Assembly: GCA_903844215.1 (NCBI GenBank)
Contig: CAIMSP010000004.1
Span: forward strand, 1 to 53,490
Direction of reading: 5' to 3'
Length of the DNA: 53,490 bases
DNA from: an uncultured beta proteobacterium
GTDB taxonomy: Bacteria > Pseudomonadota > Gammaproteobacteria > Burkholderiales > Burkholderiaceae_C
In this document: positions 1 to 7,779 of the stretch, piece by piece
Layout of the letters: each line of letters starts with the position of its first letter
Numbering within the stretch: position 1 is the stretch's first letter
Notes under the pieces: model-generated
The model's database searches: none
Told to the model about the DNA's origin: nothing
The model's input: only the letters and a program-made list of their open reading frames with translations
Translations under genes and position numbers: made by a program

Positions 1-65
1 GCCTCCTTGGCCGCGTTGGTCAGTGCTTCGAGATGCAGGGGTGTGCTTTGGTCTGAAAAATTCAT
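1..65 (-). CDS. N-terminal fragment of an unidentified protein, cut by window edge
   Basis: Reading the minus strand from an ATG at 65 gives a frame that stays open to the window edge; the first residues are MNFSDQSTPLHLEALTNAAK. A modest Shine-Dalgarno-like AGGAC lies about six bases upstream. Only 21 codons are visible, so no family can be named and the reality of the gene rests on the start context alone. It lies downstream of, and in the same direction as, the possible small ORF at 138-317. Confidence 0.35.
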   Translation of the reverse strand, partial: MNFSDQSTPLHLEALTNAAKE

Positions 66-137
66 GAAAGTCCTGAACTTCGTGATCCGTTCAACGATGA
101 CGGTGCCGCCAGGTGAGCGCTGCGCCCGGCCACCCAG

Positions 138-317
138 TCATGCCATATAGCTCGGACAGAAGTTGAGAGACACATCGCAACCCTGCGTGAGTAACAATTT
201 CGCGGCTGGATGGCCCTTTGACTTGGAGCGGGTCATGCCCTCGAAGGCACAAAAAACCGGCGTCCCGAACTGCAGGTGGTCGACCAACTTGAGTCCGTTG
301 TGCACACTGCGCGCCAT
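138..317 (-). CDS. possible small protein of 59 residues, unknown
   Basis: An ATG at 317 preceded by GAGGAG about 11 bases upstream opens a 59-codon frame ending TGA at 138. The product begins MARSVHNGLKLVDHLQFG and has three cysteines (residues 23, 47 and 54) and a basic middle (RSKSKGH). No domain is recognised. The composition is protein-like, with hydrophobic residues spread in LxxVDxL patterns, but nothing else supports expression. It could equally be a chance frame in an otherwise gene-poor left edge. Confidence 0.25.
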   Translation of the reverse strand: MARSVHNGLKLVDHLQFGTPVFCAFEGMTRSKSKGHPAAKLLLTQGCDVSLNFCPSYMA

Positions 318-372
318 GCGAATCTAGCTCCTCACAGATTGGGCGAGTCATGTGGTCATTTTCCTTGGCTGA

Positions 373-699
373 TTGAATTCGGGGTATCACGCAACGCGAG
401 CGCGCAAGTCTAAGCCCTATCGGGTGAGTTTTGCGCGTGCGATGGTGCCGATGATGGTCACGCCGACGCAAATCGCCAGCCTGTTTCAGGCTTGGCGCTG
501 CGGCCCTGGCTCCGACTATGTCCAGGGCTTCGTCGTGGCGCGGCCGCAAGACCCGGCTCAACTGCTGACAGCGAGTTCATCTGCCAGCTTCGTTCGAGAC
601 CCGGAACTGCTGCGTCTGGTGGACTCCTTTGGCCAGTCCGACGGCACGGTGCTGATGGTCGATTTCTTTGAGCCACCGGTACCGACAAAGGCGCACTGA
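373..699 (+). pseudogene. possible C-terminal remnant of an EAL-type signalling protein
   Basis: The frame has only a TTG start (373) or an internal ATG at 442. From about residue 29 the product reads TPTQIASLFQAW, then SDYVQGFVVARP. This matches the pattern at the end of EAL phosphodiesterase domains, where an ET..Q...L segment is followed by G.DY.QG....RP. No upstream EAL catalytic motifs are present in any frame here, and about 40 uncharacteristic residues follow. I infer a decayed fragment. An independent small gene is the alternative. It ends 13 bases before the 21-bp inverted repeat. Confidence 0.35.
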
Positions 700-712
700 G
701 GCGACGCAGGCG

Positions 713-767
713 CTAGCAGCCTGTCGGACTTTGCGCGCGGGACGCCCAAAGTCCGACAGGCTGCTAG
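713..767. repeat. perfect 21-bp inverted repeat, hairpin between convergent genes
   Basis: Two arms, 713-733 (starting CTAGCAGCCTGTCGG) and 747-767, are exact reverse complements separated by 13 bases. The element lies between the plus-strand frame ending at 699 and the minus-strand SDR gene, whose TAG stop (764-766) lies inside the right arm. There is no U-tract on either side, so it is not a textbook intrinsic terminator. Its perfection and symmetry suggest a dispersed palindromic element that may double as a bidirectional transcript end. Confidence 0.85.
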
Positions 768-1675
768 GAAGTGCGCAGCGCCGCGCGCAGGTTGGCGCCA
801 ATCTGCGGCTTGCTGGCAAACGGATCGGTGGGGTTGCGCCCGAGCATGATGTCCTCCATGCGCGTCTGCACGCTCACCAGCGCCTGCGGATGGCTGAAGA
901 TGTAGAACTGATTCGCGGCCACGGCATCGAACACTTTTTGCGCCACCTCGGCCGCGCTGATCTTGCCCGAGCCCACGGCCTTGTCGCTCATCGCCTGTCC
1001 GATCAGCTGGCTCTTGGTCGGCTTTGCGGCGGCGTTGTCCAATGGCTGGGGACGGTTTCGGTGGCTCTGGCTGATGCCGGTGGGAACAAAGAACGGGCAC
1101 AGCACGGACGCGCCGATCTGCTCCGTCACCAGGGCCAGGTCCTGATAAAGGGTTTCGCTCAAGCTCACGACGGCGTGCTTGCTGACGTTGTAGATGCCCA
1201 TGTTGGGCGCATTCAGCAGCCCGGCCATGCTGGCGGTGTTGACGATGTGGCCGCGCCAGTTCGGGTCGGCGGCGGCCGCTTGCAGCATCATCGGTGTAAA
1301 GACGCGCACGCCGTGGGCCACGCCCATCAGGTTCACGCCCAACACCCATTCCCAATCCTGCAGCGTGTTCTCCCAGATCAATCCACCAGCACCGACGCCG
1401 GCGTTGTTGAACACCAGGTGCGGCGCGCCAAAGCGCTGCAGCGTGGCCTGCCCCAGCGCCTCCATCTGGGACGCCTTGGAAACGTCCAATTGAAACGGCA
1501 GCACCGGTGCGCCGGTGGCGCGTATCTCGTCAACGGAGCGCTCCAGCGCATCCTGCTGCACATCGGCCAGCACCAGATTCATGCCCAGGCGCGCGCCGAT
1601 GCGCGCGCACTCCAGGCCAAAACCGGAACCCGCACCGGTCAACACCGCCGTCTTGCCTTCGAAATTGCTGATCAC
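764..1675 (-). CDS. SDR family NAD(P)-dependent oxidoreductase
   Basis: A 303-residue classical short-chain dehydrogenase/reductase. The cofactor motif TGAGSGFG lies at residues 13-20, NNAG at 90-93, the catalytic Ser at 149 (NTAS) and the YNVSK Tyr/Lys pair at 162/166. The start is GTG at 1675, chosen because AGGAG sits seven bases upstream and the GTGA overlaps the stop of the preceding acetyltransferase gene by four bases, implying translational coupling. It is the last gene of the minus-strand acyl-CoA cluster. A role as a 3-hydroxyacyl or alcohol dehydrogenase is plausible from context, but the substrate cannot be read from the sequence. The carboxyl-terminal third (after residue 200) is longer than in minimal SDRs. 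Confidence 0.93.
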   Translation of the reverse strand: MISNFEGKTAVLTGAGSGFGLECARIGARLGMNLVLADVQQDALERSVDEIRATGAPVLPFQLDVSKASQMEALGQATLQRFGAPHLVFNNAGVGAGGLIWENTLQDWEWVLGVNLMGVAHGVRVFTPMMLQAAAADPNWRGHIVNTASMAGLLNAPNMGIYNVSKHAVVSLSETLYQDLALVTEQIGASVLCPFFVPTGISQSHRNRPQPLDNAAAKPTKSQLIGQAMSDKAVGSGKISAAEVAQKVFDAVAANQFYIFSHPQALVSVQTRMEDIMLGRNPTDPFASKPQIGANLRAALRTS

Positions 1676-2193
1676 TTTTTGACTCCTGAATAAAACTGAA
1701 AATTGGCCGACCGCAGCATCTCGATGTGGGGAATACCGTCCTCGATGTAGGGCTGCCCTACCCCCGAAAAACCGTGCTGCCGGTAAAAATCTTCAAGCCG
1801 GGCCTGCGCGCCGATGCGGATCGCCTGCTCGCCCCACTGAGCCACCAGACCGGCCATCGCCTTTTTCATCAACACATGTCCCAGGCCGCAGCCACGCATC
1901 GAACTGCGCGTCAGCACCCGTCCGATGCTGGCTTGGGCAAACTTGACCCCTGGCGCAAAGCAGCGGGCATAGGCCACGAGCTCGTCCACTTCCGCGTCCG
2001 TGCCAAGCAGGTGCATGGCTTGGGCATCGGCGCCGTCCATGTCCTGGAACACGCAGTCTTGTTCCAGCATGAAGACTTCGCTGCGCAACTGCAGCACGGC
2101 GTAAAGCTGCTGCGCCGACATGGCGTCAAACGCGACAAACTCCCAGCGCAGCGACTGCAGGCGCTGGTTTCTGGCGGCCTCGATCGGGTTCAT
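1672..2193 (-). CDS. elaA: GNAT N-acetyltransferase, ElaA type
   Basis: The product (173 residues from the ATG at 2193; a TTG at 2205 would add four) follows the ElaA layout. An LYAVLQLRSEVFMLEQ segment is followed by QDMDGAD, then ELVAYAR, the acetyl-CoA-binding IGRVLT...RGCGLGHVLM stretch, and a C-terminal FYRQHGF and EDGIPHIEM. These segments correspond closely to E. coli ElaA as I recall it. ElaA proteins are predicted cytoplasmic GNAT acyltransferases of unknown physiological substrate. The gene begins 25 bases after the MDR oxidoreductase stop and overlaps the following SDR start by four bases, so it is very probably co-transcribed with both. Confidence 0.9.
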   Translation of the reverse strand: MNPIEAARNQRLQSLRWEFVAFDAMSAQQLYAVLQLRSEVFMLEQDCVFQDMDGADAQAMHLLGTDAEVDELVAYARCFAPGVKFAQASIGRVLTRSSMRGCGLGHVLMKKAMAGLVAQWGEQAIRIGAQARLEDFYRQHGFSGVGQPYIEDGIPHIEMLRSANFQFYSGVKK

Positions 2194-2218
2194 CTTCAAC
2201 GCCAAACGCAGGGCCGAC

Positions 2219-3238
2219 TCAAGCGATCAGCTTGACCAGTTGCTTGCCAAAATTTTGGCCCTTGAGCAGGCCCACGAAGGCGTCCGGCGCAGACGCCAGG
2301 CCCTGCGCCACCGACTCGCGGTACTTGAGCTTGCCGCTGGCCACCAGCGTGCCCAACTCGGTCAGCGCTTGTGGCCAAAATTCCATGTGCTCGCTCACGA
2401 TGAAGCCCTGAACTTTCAGCCGGTTCACCAGGATCAACGCCGGGTTGCTCAGCGGCAACGGCGCGCCGTTGTAGCCGGCGATCATGCCGCACACGGCGAT
2501 GCGACCAAAGGCATTCATGCGCGACAGCACCGTGTCCAGAATCAGGCCGCCGACGTTTTCAAAGTAACCGTCGATGCCCTCGGGCGTGGCCTCCTTCAAG
2601 GCCTTGTAGAGCGACTTGGCGTCGGCATGCGCCTTGTAGTCGATGCAGGCGTCAAAGCCCAGTTCCTCCACCACATAGCGGCACTTCTCGGGGCCACCGG
2701 CCAGACCCACGGCGCGGCAGCCGCGCGCCTTGGCCAACTGGCCCACGACCGAGCCCACGGCGCCGCTGGCCGCGCTCACCACCACGGTCTCGCCCGCTTT
2801 GGGTTCACAGATCTTCATCAGGCCGTACCAGGCGGTCACGCCCGGCATGCCCACCACGCCCAGATAGGCGCTCAAGGGAATGTGCGTCGTGTCCACCTTG
2901 CGCAGCGCGCCGGGCTGAGTCGCATCGACCACGCTGTACTCTTGCCAGCCGCCCATGCCCACCACCGGCGTGCCCGCGGGAAACTTGGCGTTGCGGGACT
3001 CGGCCACCAGGCCCACGGTGCCACCCTGCATCACTTCACCCAGCGCCTGCGGCTGGGCGTAGCTCCTGGCGTCGTTCATGCGGCCCCGCATGTAGGGGTC
3101 CAGGCTCAGGTAGTGGTGCTGCACCAGCACCTGGCCGTCCTGCAGGGCTGGCGTCTGGCCCGAGACGAGTTTGAAGTTGCTCGCGCTGGCCTCACCCGTG
3201 GGGCGGTTGTCGAGCAGGCATTGTTGGTTCGATGGCAT
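2219..3238 (-). CDS. MDR family NADP-dependent oxidoreductase (CurA/YncB-like)
   Basis: A 339-residue zinc-independent medium-chain reductase. The start at 3238 (MPSNQQCLLDNRP) is preferred over upstream in-frame starts because AAGGA precedes it and family members begin at this point. Family marks visible are YLSLDPYMRGRM near residue 50, the nucleotide-binding AASGAVGSVVGQLAK, and YFENVGG. Relatives reduce the double bond of alpha,beta-unsaturated ketones or aldehydes with NADPH (leukotriene B4 dehydrogenase, curcumin reductase, YncB). In this cluster it could reduce enone-type intermediates or detoxify lipid-derived enals. That role is inference from neighbours. Confidence 0.92.
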   Translation of the reverse strand: MPSNQQCLLDNRPTGEASASNFKLVSGQTPALQDGQVLVQHHYLSLDPYMRGRMNDARSYAQPQALGEVMQGGTVGLVAESRNAKFPAGTPVVGMGGWQEYSVVDATQPGALRKVDTTHIPLSAYLGVVGMPGVTAWYGLMKICEPKAGETVVVSAASGAVGSVVGQLAKARGCRAVGLAGGPEKCRYVVEELGFDACIDYKAHADAKSLYKALKEATPEGIDGYFENVGGLILDTVLSRMNAFGRIAVCGMIAGYNGAPLPLSNPALILVNRLKVQGFIVSEHMEFWPQALTELGTLVASGKLKYRESVAQGLASAPDAFVGLLKGQNFGKQLVKLIA

Positions 3239-3308
3239 GGGGGTTTCCTTGGTTGAACGTGAAGGGTGAACGTTCAGGGCTCGGGGCGACGGCGCCGGGC
3301 CCTGCAAG

Positions 3309-3737
3309 TCAGTCGGTTGAAATGCCGGCAAAGGCCTGGCTGCTTTTGGCACCGGTGACCAGACGGCGCACGTACTTGAAGGTGCCGGTGGCGTGGGCGC
3401 AGGCGCGGCCCTTTTCATCGTAGATCGTGGCCTCGGTGAAGGCCAGCGTGGTGCTTCGATGCATCAAGCGGCCCTTGGCCGTGAGCGGCCCCAGCGCGGG
3501 TTGCATGAAGCTGGTTTTCATCTCGATCGTGACCACGCCCATGTCCTTGTTCACGCTGCGCGCGGCCACGGCCATGGTCACGTCGAGCAGCGTCATGCTG
3601 GCGCCGCCGTGCGTCACGGCAAAGGAATTCAGGTGTTCCGGCCGGGGCGTGTAATGCAGTTCAGACTGCCCGTCTTCGAACCGTTTCAGCTCGAAGCCCA
3701 GGTGCTGCACGAAGGGGATTTCGGCGCCGAAATTCAT
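3309..3737 (-). CDS. PaaI-type hotdog acyl-CoA thioesterase
   Basis: A 142-residue single hotdog-fold protein. The signature HGGASMTLLD at residues 43-52 holds the conserved HGG helix start and the acidic residue expected in PaaI/YbgC-like thioesterases. The ATG at 3737 shares one base with the TGA of the upstream SDR (TGATG), indicating coupling. Such enzymes hydrolyse acyl-CoA to free acid and CoA and often act as a release valve in beta-oxidation or aromatic catabolism. The exact acyl group is not evident. A longer in-frame extension upstream overlaps the SDR and has shadow-like composition, so it was rejected. Confidence 0.92.
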   Translation of the reverse strand: MNFGAEIPFVQHLGFELKRFEDGQSELHYTPRPEHLNSFAVTHGGASMTLLDVTMAVAARSVNKDMGVVTIEMKTSFMQPALGPLTAKGRLMHRSTTLAFTEATIYDEKGRACAHATGTFKYVRRLVTGAKSSQAFAGISTD

Positions 3738-4528
3738 CACCCGCCCACTACCGCAGAAACGCCGCCATCCACCGCCAGCCACTGGCCCGTGATGTGCTTT
3801 CCGGCGTCGGAGGCATACAGCACGCACAGGCCCTTGAGGTCCTCGTCGTCGCCCAGGCGCAGCAGCGGCGCGTGCGCCGCCAGCTTTTCCTCGCCCAGCG
3901 CCTTGAGCGTGCCCGCGGTCATCTTGCTGGGGAAGAAGCCCGGGCAGATGGCGTTGACGTTGATCGAATACTTGCCCCACTCTGCGGCCAGCGCGCGCGT
4001 GAAATTGATGACCGCGCCCTTGGAGGTGTTGTAGGCGATGGTCTGCATCTCGGGCGGATTGCCGCCCAGGCCGGCGATCGACGCCAGGTTGATGATGCGG
4101 CCGGATCGGCGCGGAATCATGGACTGCTTGGCGATGTGCGGGCTCAGGATGAAATAGCCGCGCACGTTCAGGTTCATCACCTTGTCCCAGGCCGCCACGG
4201 GAAAGTCTTCGGCCGGCGCGCCCCAGGCGGCACCGGCGTTGTTCACCAGAATGTCCACGCCGCCCATGCGCTCCAAGGTCTCGCTGGCCAGGCGGCGAAT
4301 GTCCTCCTCGCGGGCGCAGTCGGCGGCGATCCAGCGCGCGTCGATGCCGCTGTCCTGCAACTCGGCGACGGCCTGCTCCAGGTCCTCGGCCTTGCGCGAA
4401 CTCAGCATGATGCGCGCCCCGGCTTCACCCAGCGCGTGCGCCATTTGCAGGCCCAGGCCGCGCGAGCCGCCCGTGACCAGGGCCGTCTTGCCGGTGAGAT
4501 CGAACAGTTGTTGAATGCTGCGTGTCAT
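3737..4528 (-). CDS. SDR family oxidoreductase, FabG-like
   Basis: A 263-residue classical SDR. TGGSRGLG at residues 19-26 binds the nucleotide, NNAG lies at 96-99, Ser150 (LAS) with Tyr166/Lys170 (YNTSK) form the active site, and the C-terminal HITGQWLAVDGG is typical of FabG-type members. The product probably interconverts 3-hydroxyacyl and 3-ketoacyl groups or a related secondary alcohol. It lies 87 bases downstream of the acyl-CoA dehydrogenase stop and is fused by a one-base overlap to the thioesterase gene. That places it in the catabolic operon rather than in a fatty acid synthesis cluster, so a degradative 3-hydroxyacyl-CoA dehydrogenase is the likely role. Confidence 0.93.
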   Translation of the reverse strand: MTRSIQQLFDLTGKTALVTGGSRGLGLQMAHALGEAGARIMLSSRKAEDLEQAVAELQDSGIDARWIAADCAREEDIRRLASETLERMGGVDILVNNAGAAWGAPAEDFPVAAWDKVMNLNVRGYFILSPHIAKQSMIPRRSGRIINLASIAGLGGNPPEMQTIAYNTSKGAVINFTRALAAEWGKYSINVNAICPGFFPSKMTAGTLKALGEEKLAAHAPLLRLGDDEDLKGLCVLYASDAGKHITGQWLAVDGGVSAVVGG

Positions 4529-4615
4529 GGTGGGTCCAGGTTAATTCGTTGGCGCCAGCGCCGGCTCAGGCTGCAAGCGTCAACCGTTGGGGACGAAGGG
4601 TCTTTGCGGCCAATT

Positions 4616-6448
4616 TCAGAATGCCGCTTCAGGCATGTCGGCACAGGTGCTGTCGCGGCTGTTCACCACGCCCAGCCAGGCCGCGATCTTGGGCAACTCG
4701 TAATGATAAAAATAGCGCGTCGCATGCAGCCGGCCCACGGTCGCGGCCAGCGATTGTTCGCGATCGCCGAGCACCGCCGCCGTCGCCACGTCGAGCCAGA
4801 TCCAGGCCAGCACCGTGTGGCCAAAGGCCTGCATGTAGGGCACGGCATTCGCCAGGGCTTGGCTTGGCTGGCCGTTGGCCCATGCCGCCTGCGTGGCCTG
4901 CGCCAGCTGCTGGAGCGCGCCAGCGAGCGCCGCGCCATGCCCGGCGAGTGGCGGCACCGCCGCCGCACGCTCGATGCTGGCAGTGATGCGCGCGCCCAGC
5001 AGTTGCAAACCACGGCCGTTTTCCATCAGCACCTTGCGCCCCAGCAGGTCCAGGGCCTGAATGCCGTGCGCGCCCTCGTGGATCATGTTCAGACGGTTGT
5101 CGCGCCAGTACTGCTCGACCGGGAAATCGCGCGTGTAGCCGTAGCCGCCGTGCACCTGGATCGCCAGCGAGTTGGCCTCCAGACACCATTCGCTGGGCCA
5201 GCTCTTGGCGATCGGCGTGAGCACTTCCAGCAGCAGCCGCGCCTCGTCGGCCGCCGCTGCCTCGCCCGTGCGCTGCTCGTCCACCAGGCGCGCGCAGTAC
5301 AGCTCGAGCGCCAGCGCGCCTTCGCCGTAGGCCTTTTGCGCCAGCAGCATGCGCCGCACGTCGGCGTGCTCGATGATGCGCACCTGCGGTTGGGCGGCAT
5401 CCTTGCCCTGGGTCGAAAGCGCCCGACCCTGGGGCCGATTTTTCGCGTACTCCAACGAGGCGTAATAGCCCGCCAGGCCCAGCATGGTGGCGGCCAGGCC
5501 CACGCCGATGCGCGCCTCGTTCATCATGTGGAACATGCAGCGCAGACCGGCGCCGGCTTCGCCCACCAGGTAGCCCACCGCGCCGGCCGCGCCGCGCACG
5601 GGATACTTGCCTTCGCCGAAATTCAGCAGCGTGTTGGTCGTGCCGCGCCAGCCCAGTTTGTGGTTCAGTCCGGCCAGCGCCACGTCGTTGCGTTCGCCCG
5701 TGAGTTGGCCCTGCACATCCACCAGTTGCTTGGGCACGATGAACAGCGAGATGCCTTTCGTTCCCGGAACCAGCTTGCCGTCCGGTCCGGGGATCTTGGC
5801 GAGCACCAGATGGATGATGTTCTCGGTGAGTTCGTGCTCGCCGCAAGAGATCCACATCTTGTTGCCTCTGAGGCGGTACCGAGGGCCCAGCGCATCGGCC
5901 GCAAAATCCTCACCGTCAGGCAGCGCCCGCGTGGCCACGTCGCTCAGACTGGAGCCCGCCTGCGGTTCGCTCAGGCACATGGTGCCCGACCAGCGTCCCG
6001 AAAATTCATTCAGGGCGAACACTCTTTTCTGCAGCGCCGTGCCATGCACCATCAGCAAATTGGCGTTGCCCGTGGTCAGCATGCCCGAGCCGATGCTCAC
6101 CGAGGCCAGCGCAAAAAAGGCGTTGGCCGCCGCCTCCACGGTATAGGGCAACTGCATGCCGCCGATGTCGTAATCCTGCGCCGCGCTGAGCATGCCGGAC
6201 TCGGCGTAGGCCTTGTGCGCGTCGTGCGTGGCCTGCGGCAGGATCACGCGCTCGCCATCAAAGCGGGGCTCCTGCGTGTCCACCAGTCGATTGAAGGGCG
6301 CGTACTTTTCCCGCGCAATGCGCTCGCAGGTATCGAGCACGGCATCAAAGGTCTCGCGCGCATGCTCGGCAAAGCGCGCGCGCTCGTTCAAAGTCTGCGC
6401 CTGCAGCCAGTCATACAGCAGGAAGTCGATCGTGGGGCGAAGGCTCAT
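4616..6448 (-). CDS. acyl-CoA dehydrogenase, 610-residue DmdC-like type
   Basis: A long acyl-CoA dehydrogenase with the extra C-terminal domain of the DmdC/FadE-like class, against about 380 residues for classical enzymes. Visible are MCLSEPQAGSSLSD at 157-170, the KMWISCGEHELTENI segment near 205, an FAD-contacting GYGYTRDFPVEQYWRD segment, and IHEGAHGIQ with the probable catalytic Glu around residue 457. It would introduce the 2,3-trans double bond into an acyl-CoA, passing electrons to ETF. Chain length cannot be deduced; characterised relatives include methylmercaptopropionyl-CoA dehydrogenase. It is separated from the upstream thiolase gene by a REP-like doublet, which may alter relative expression. 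Confidence 0.94.
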   Translation of the reverse strand: MSLRPTIDFLLYDWLQAQTLNERARFAEHARETFDAVLDTCERIAREKYAPFNRLVDTQEPRFDGERVILPQATHDAHKAYAESGMLSAAQDYDIGGMQLPYTVEAAANAFFALASVSIGSGMLTTGNANLLMVHGTALQKRVFALNEFSGRWSGTMCLSEPQAGSSLSDVATRALPDGEDFAADALGPRYRLRGNKMWISCGEHELTENIIHLVLAKIPGPDGKLVPGTKGISLFIVPKQLVDVQGQLTGERNDVALAGLNHKLGWRGTTNTLLNFGEGKYPVRGAAGAVGYLVGEAGAGLRCMFHMMNEARIGVGLAATMLGLAGYYASLEYAKNRPQGRALSTQGKDAAQPQVRIIEHADVRRMLLAQKAYGEGALALELYCARLVDEQRTGEAAAADEARLLLEVLTPIAKSWPSEWCLEANSLAIQVHGGYGYTRDFPVEQYWRDNRLNMIHEGAHGIQALDLLGRKVLMENGRGLQLLGARITASIERAAAVPPLAGHGAALAGALQQLAQATQAAWANGQPSQALANAVPYMQAFGHTVLAWIWLDVATAAVLGDREQSLAATVGRLHATRYFYHYELPKIAAWLGVVNSRDSTCADMPEAAF

Positions 6449-6485
6449 GAGAATCTATTCAGTTGCAGGCGAAACCTAGGTCTTG

Positions 6486-6572
6486 GTAGGTCGGGTTAGC
6501 GCAGCGTAACCCGACAAGCTCATGTGATTGCTTCTGTGTCGGGTTACGCCCTCGCGGGCTAACCCGACCTAC
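6486..6572. repeat. REP-like doublet of two hairpins in inverted orientation
   Basis: Outer arms GTAGGTCGGGTTAGC (6486-6500) and its exact reverse complement (6558-6572) enclose a second exact pair, GCGTAACCCGACA (6504-6516) and TGTCGGGTTACGC (6537-6549). Each half also folds on itself through GTCGGGTTA/TAACCCGAC, so the element is two head-to-head small palindromes, the architecture of BIME/REP elements. It occupies most of the gap between thiolase and acyl-CoA dehydrogenase genes. There is no poly-U tail. mRNA stabilisation or partial termination is possible. Confidence 0.85.
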
Positions 6573-6583
6573 TGTCTCGCGAT

Positions 6584-7759
6584 TTAGAGGACTTCGAACA
6601 CCCCGGCCGCGCCCATGCCGCCACCGATGCACATGGTCACGCACACGCGTTTGGCGCCGCGGCGTTTGCCTTCGATCAGCGCATGGCCTGTCAGGCGCTG
6701 GCCGCTCACGCCGTAGGGATGGCCGACGGCGATGGCGCCGCCGTTGACGTTGAGGCGGTCGCCGGGAATGCCCAGCTTGTCGCGGCAATAAATCACCTGC
6801 ACGGCAAAGGCCTCGTTCAGCTCCCACAGGTCGATGTCGTTCACGGTCAAGCCCAGGCGCGACAGCACCTTGGGGATGGCGAACACCGGGCCAATGCCCA
6901 TCTCGTCGGGCTCACAACCGGCCACGGCAAAGCCCAGGAAGCGGCCCAGCGGTGCCAGGCCTTTCTTCTGCGCCAGCGCTTCGCTCATCACCACGCAGGC
7001 GCCGGCGCCGTCGGAGAACTGGCTCGCGTTGCCGGCAGAAATCAGGCCGCCGGGCATGGCGGAGCGCAGGTCCTTGATGCCGTCATAGGTGGTGCCGGCC
7101 CGAATGCCTTCGTCCTGGCTGCAGGTCACCTGCTTGGTCATCAGGCCCATGAGCTTGTCGGCCACGCCCATGGTGACAGTGATCGGCGCGATCTCGGCCG
7201 TGAACAAGCCCGCTTCCTGTGCCGCCGCAGCGCGCTGCTGACTGGCGGCGCCGTATTCGTCCATCTGAACGCGCGTGATGCCATAGCGCTTGGCCACCTG
7301 CTCGGCCGTCTGCAGCATGTTCCAGTAGATCTGCGGCTTGTTCGCGGCGAGCCAGGGATCTTCCAGCATGTGCGTGTTCATCTCCTGCTGCACGCAGGAG
7401 ATGCTTTCCACGCCGCCGGCGACAAACACGTCGGCCTCGCCGGCGATGATGCGCTGCGAGGCCAGCGCAATGGCCTGCAGACCGGAGGAACAAAAGCGGT
7501 TCAAGGTCATGCCCGACACCGTCACCGGGCAACCGGACACGAGCGCGATCTGGCGCGCGATGTTGGCGCCCGTGGCGCCCTCGGGGCTGGCGCAACCCAT
7601 GATCACGTCCTCGACCTCGGCGGCGTCAATGCCGGCGCGCGCAATCGCGTGCTGCACGGCGTGGCCACCGAGCGTGGCTCCATGCGTCAGGTTGAATGCG
7701 CCCTTCCAGCTCTTGGCCAGCGGGGTGCGCGCGGTGGAAACGATTACGGCGGATGTCAT
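6584..7759 (-). CDS. fadA: acetyl-CoA C-acyltransferase (thiolase, FadA-like)
   Basis: A 391-residue thiolase with all expected marks: acyl-accepting Cys90 in [17 protein letters not shown], the GHPYGVSG histidine motif and the C-terminal [13 protein letters not shown] with the second catalytic Cys. It cleaves 3-ketoacyl-CoA to acetyl-CoA plus a shortened acyl-CoA. It follows the M20 hydrolase gene by 20 bases and is in the same operon as the FadB-like protein, the usual FadBA pairing except for the intervening hydrolase gene. Substrate range (fatty acid versus beta-ketoadipyl-CoA) is not determinable, but the neighbours favour beta-oxidation. Confidence 0.94.
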   Translation of the reverse strand: MTSAVIVSTARTPLAKSWKGAFNLTHGATLGGHAVQHAIARAGIDAAEVEDVIMGCASPEGATGANIARQIALVSGCPVTVSGMTLNRFCSSGLQAIALASQRIIAGEADVFVAGGVESISCVQQEMNTHMLEDPWLAANKPQIYWNMLQTAEQVAKRYGITRVQMDEYGAASQQRAAAAQEAGLFTAEIAPITVTMGVADKLMGLMTKQVTCSQDEGIRAGTTYDGIKDLRSAMPGGLISAGNASQFSDGAGACVVMSEALAQKKGLAPLGRFLGFAVAGCEPDEMGIGPVFAIPKVLSRLGLTVNDIDLWELNEAFAVQVIYCRDKLGIPGDRLNVNGGAIAVGHPYGVSGQRLTGHALIEGKRRGAKRVCVTMCIGGGMGAAGVFEVL

Positions 7760-7779
7760 GGGTATTCTCCTTGTAGATT

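Noticed and set aside
91-561. 156-codon minus-strand frame at the left edge
   Set aside because: Arg/His-rich with no family features; the shorter frame at 138-317 has a better start site.
3267-3276. TGAACGTTCA palindrome before the MDR oxidoreductase gene as a second copy of the fad operator
   Set aside because: It lacks the two-base centre of the GAACG-AA-CGTTC site, so it is a different spacing; it is short enough to be chance.
6486-6572. REP doublet as an intrinsic terminator of the fadA transcript
   Set aside because: No U-tract follows either hairpin, and downstream genes in the same direction lack an obvious promoter.
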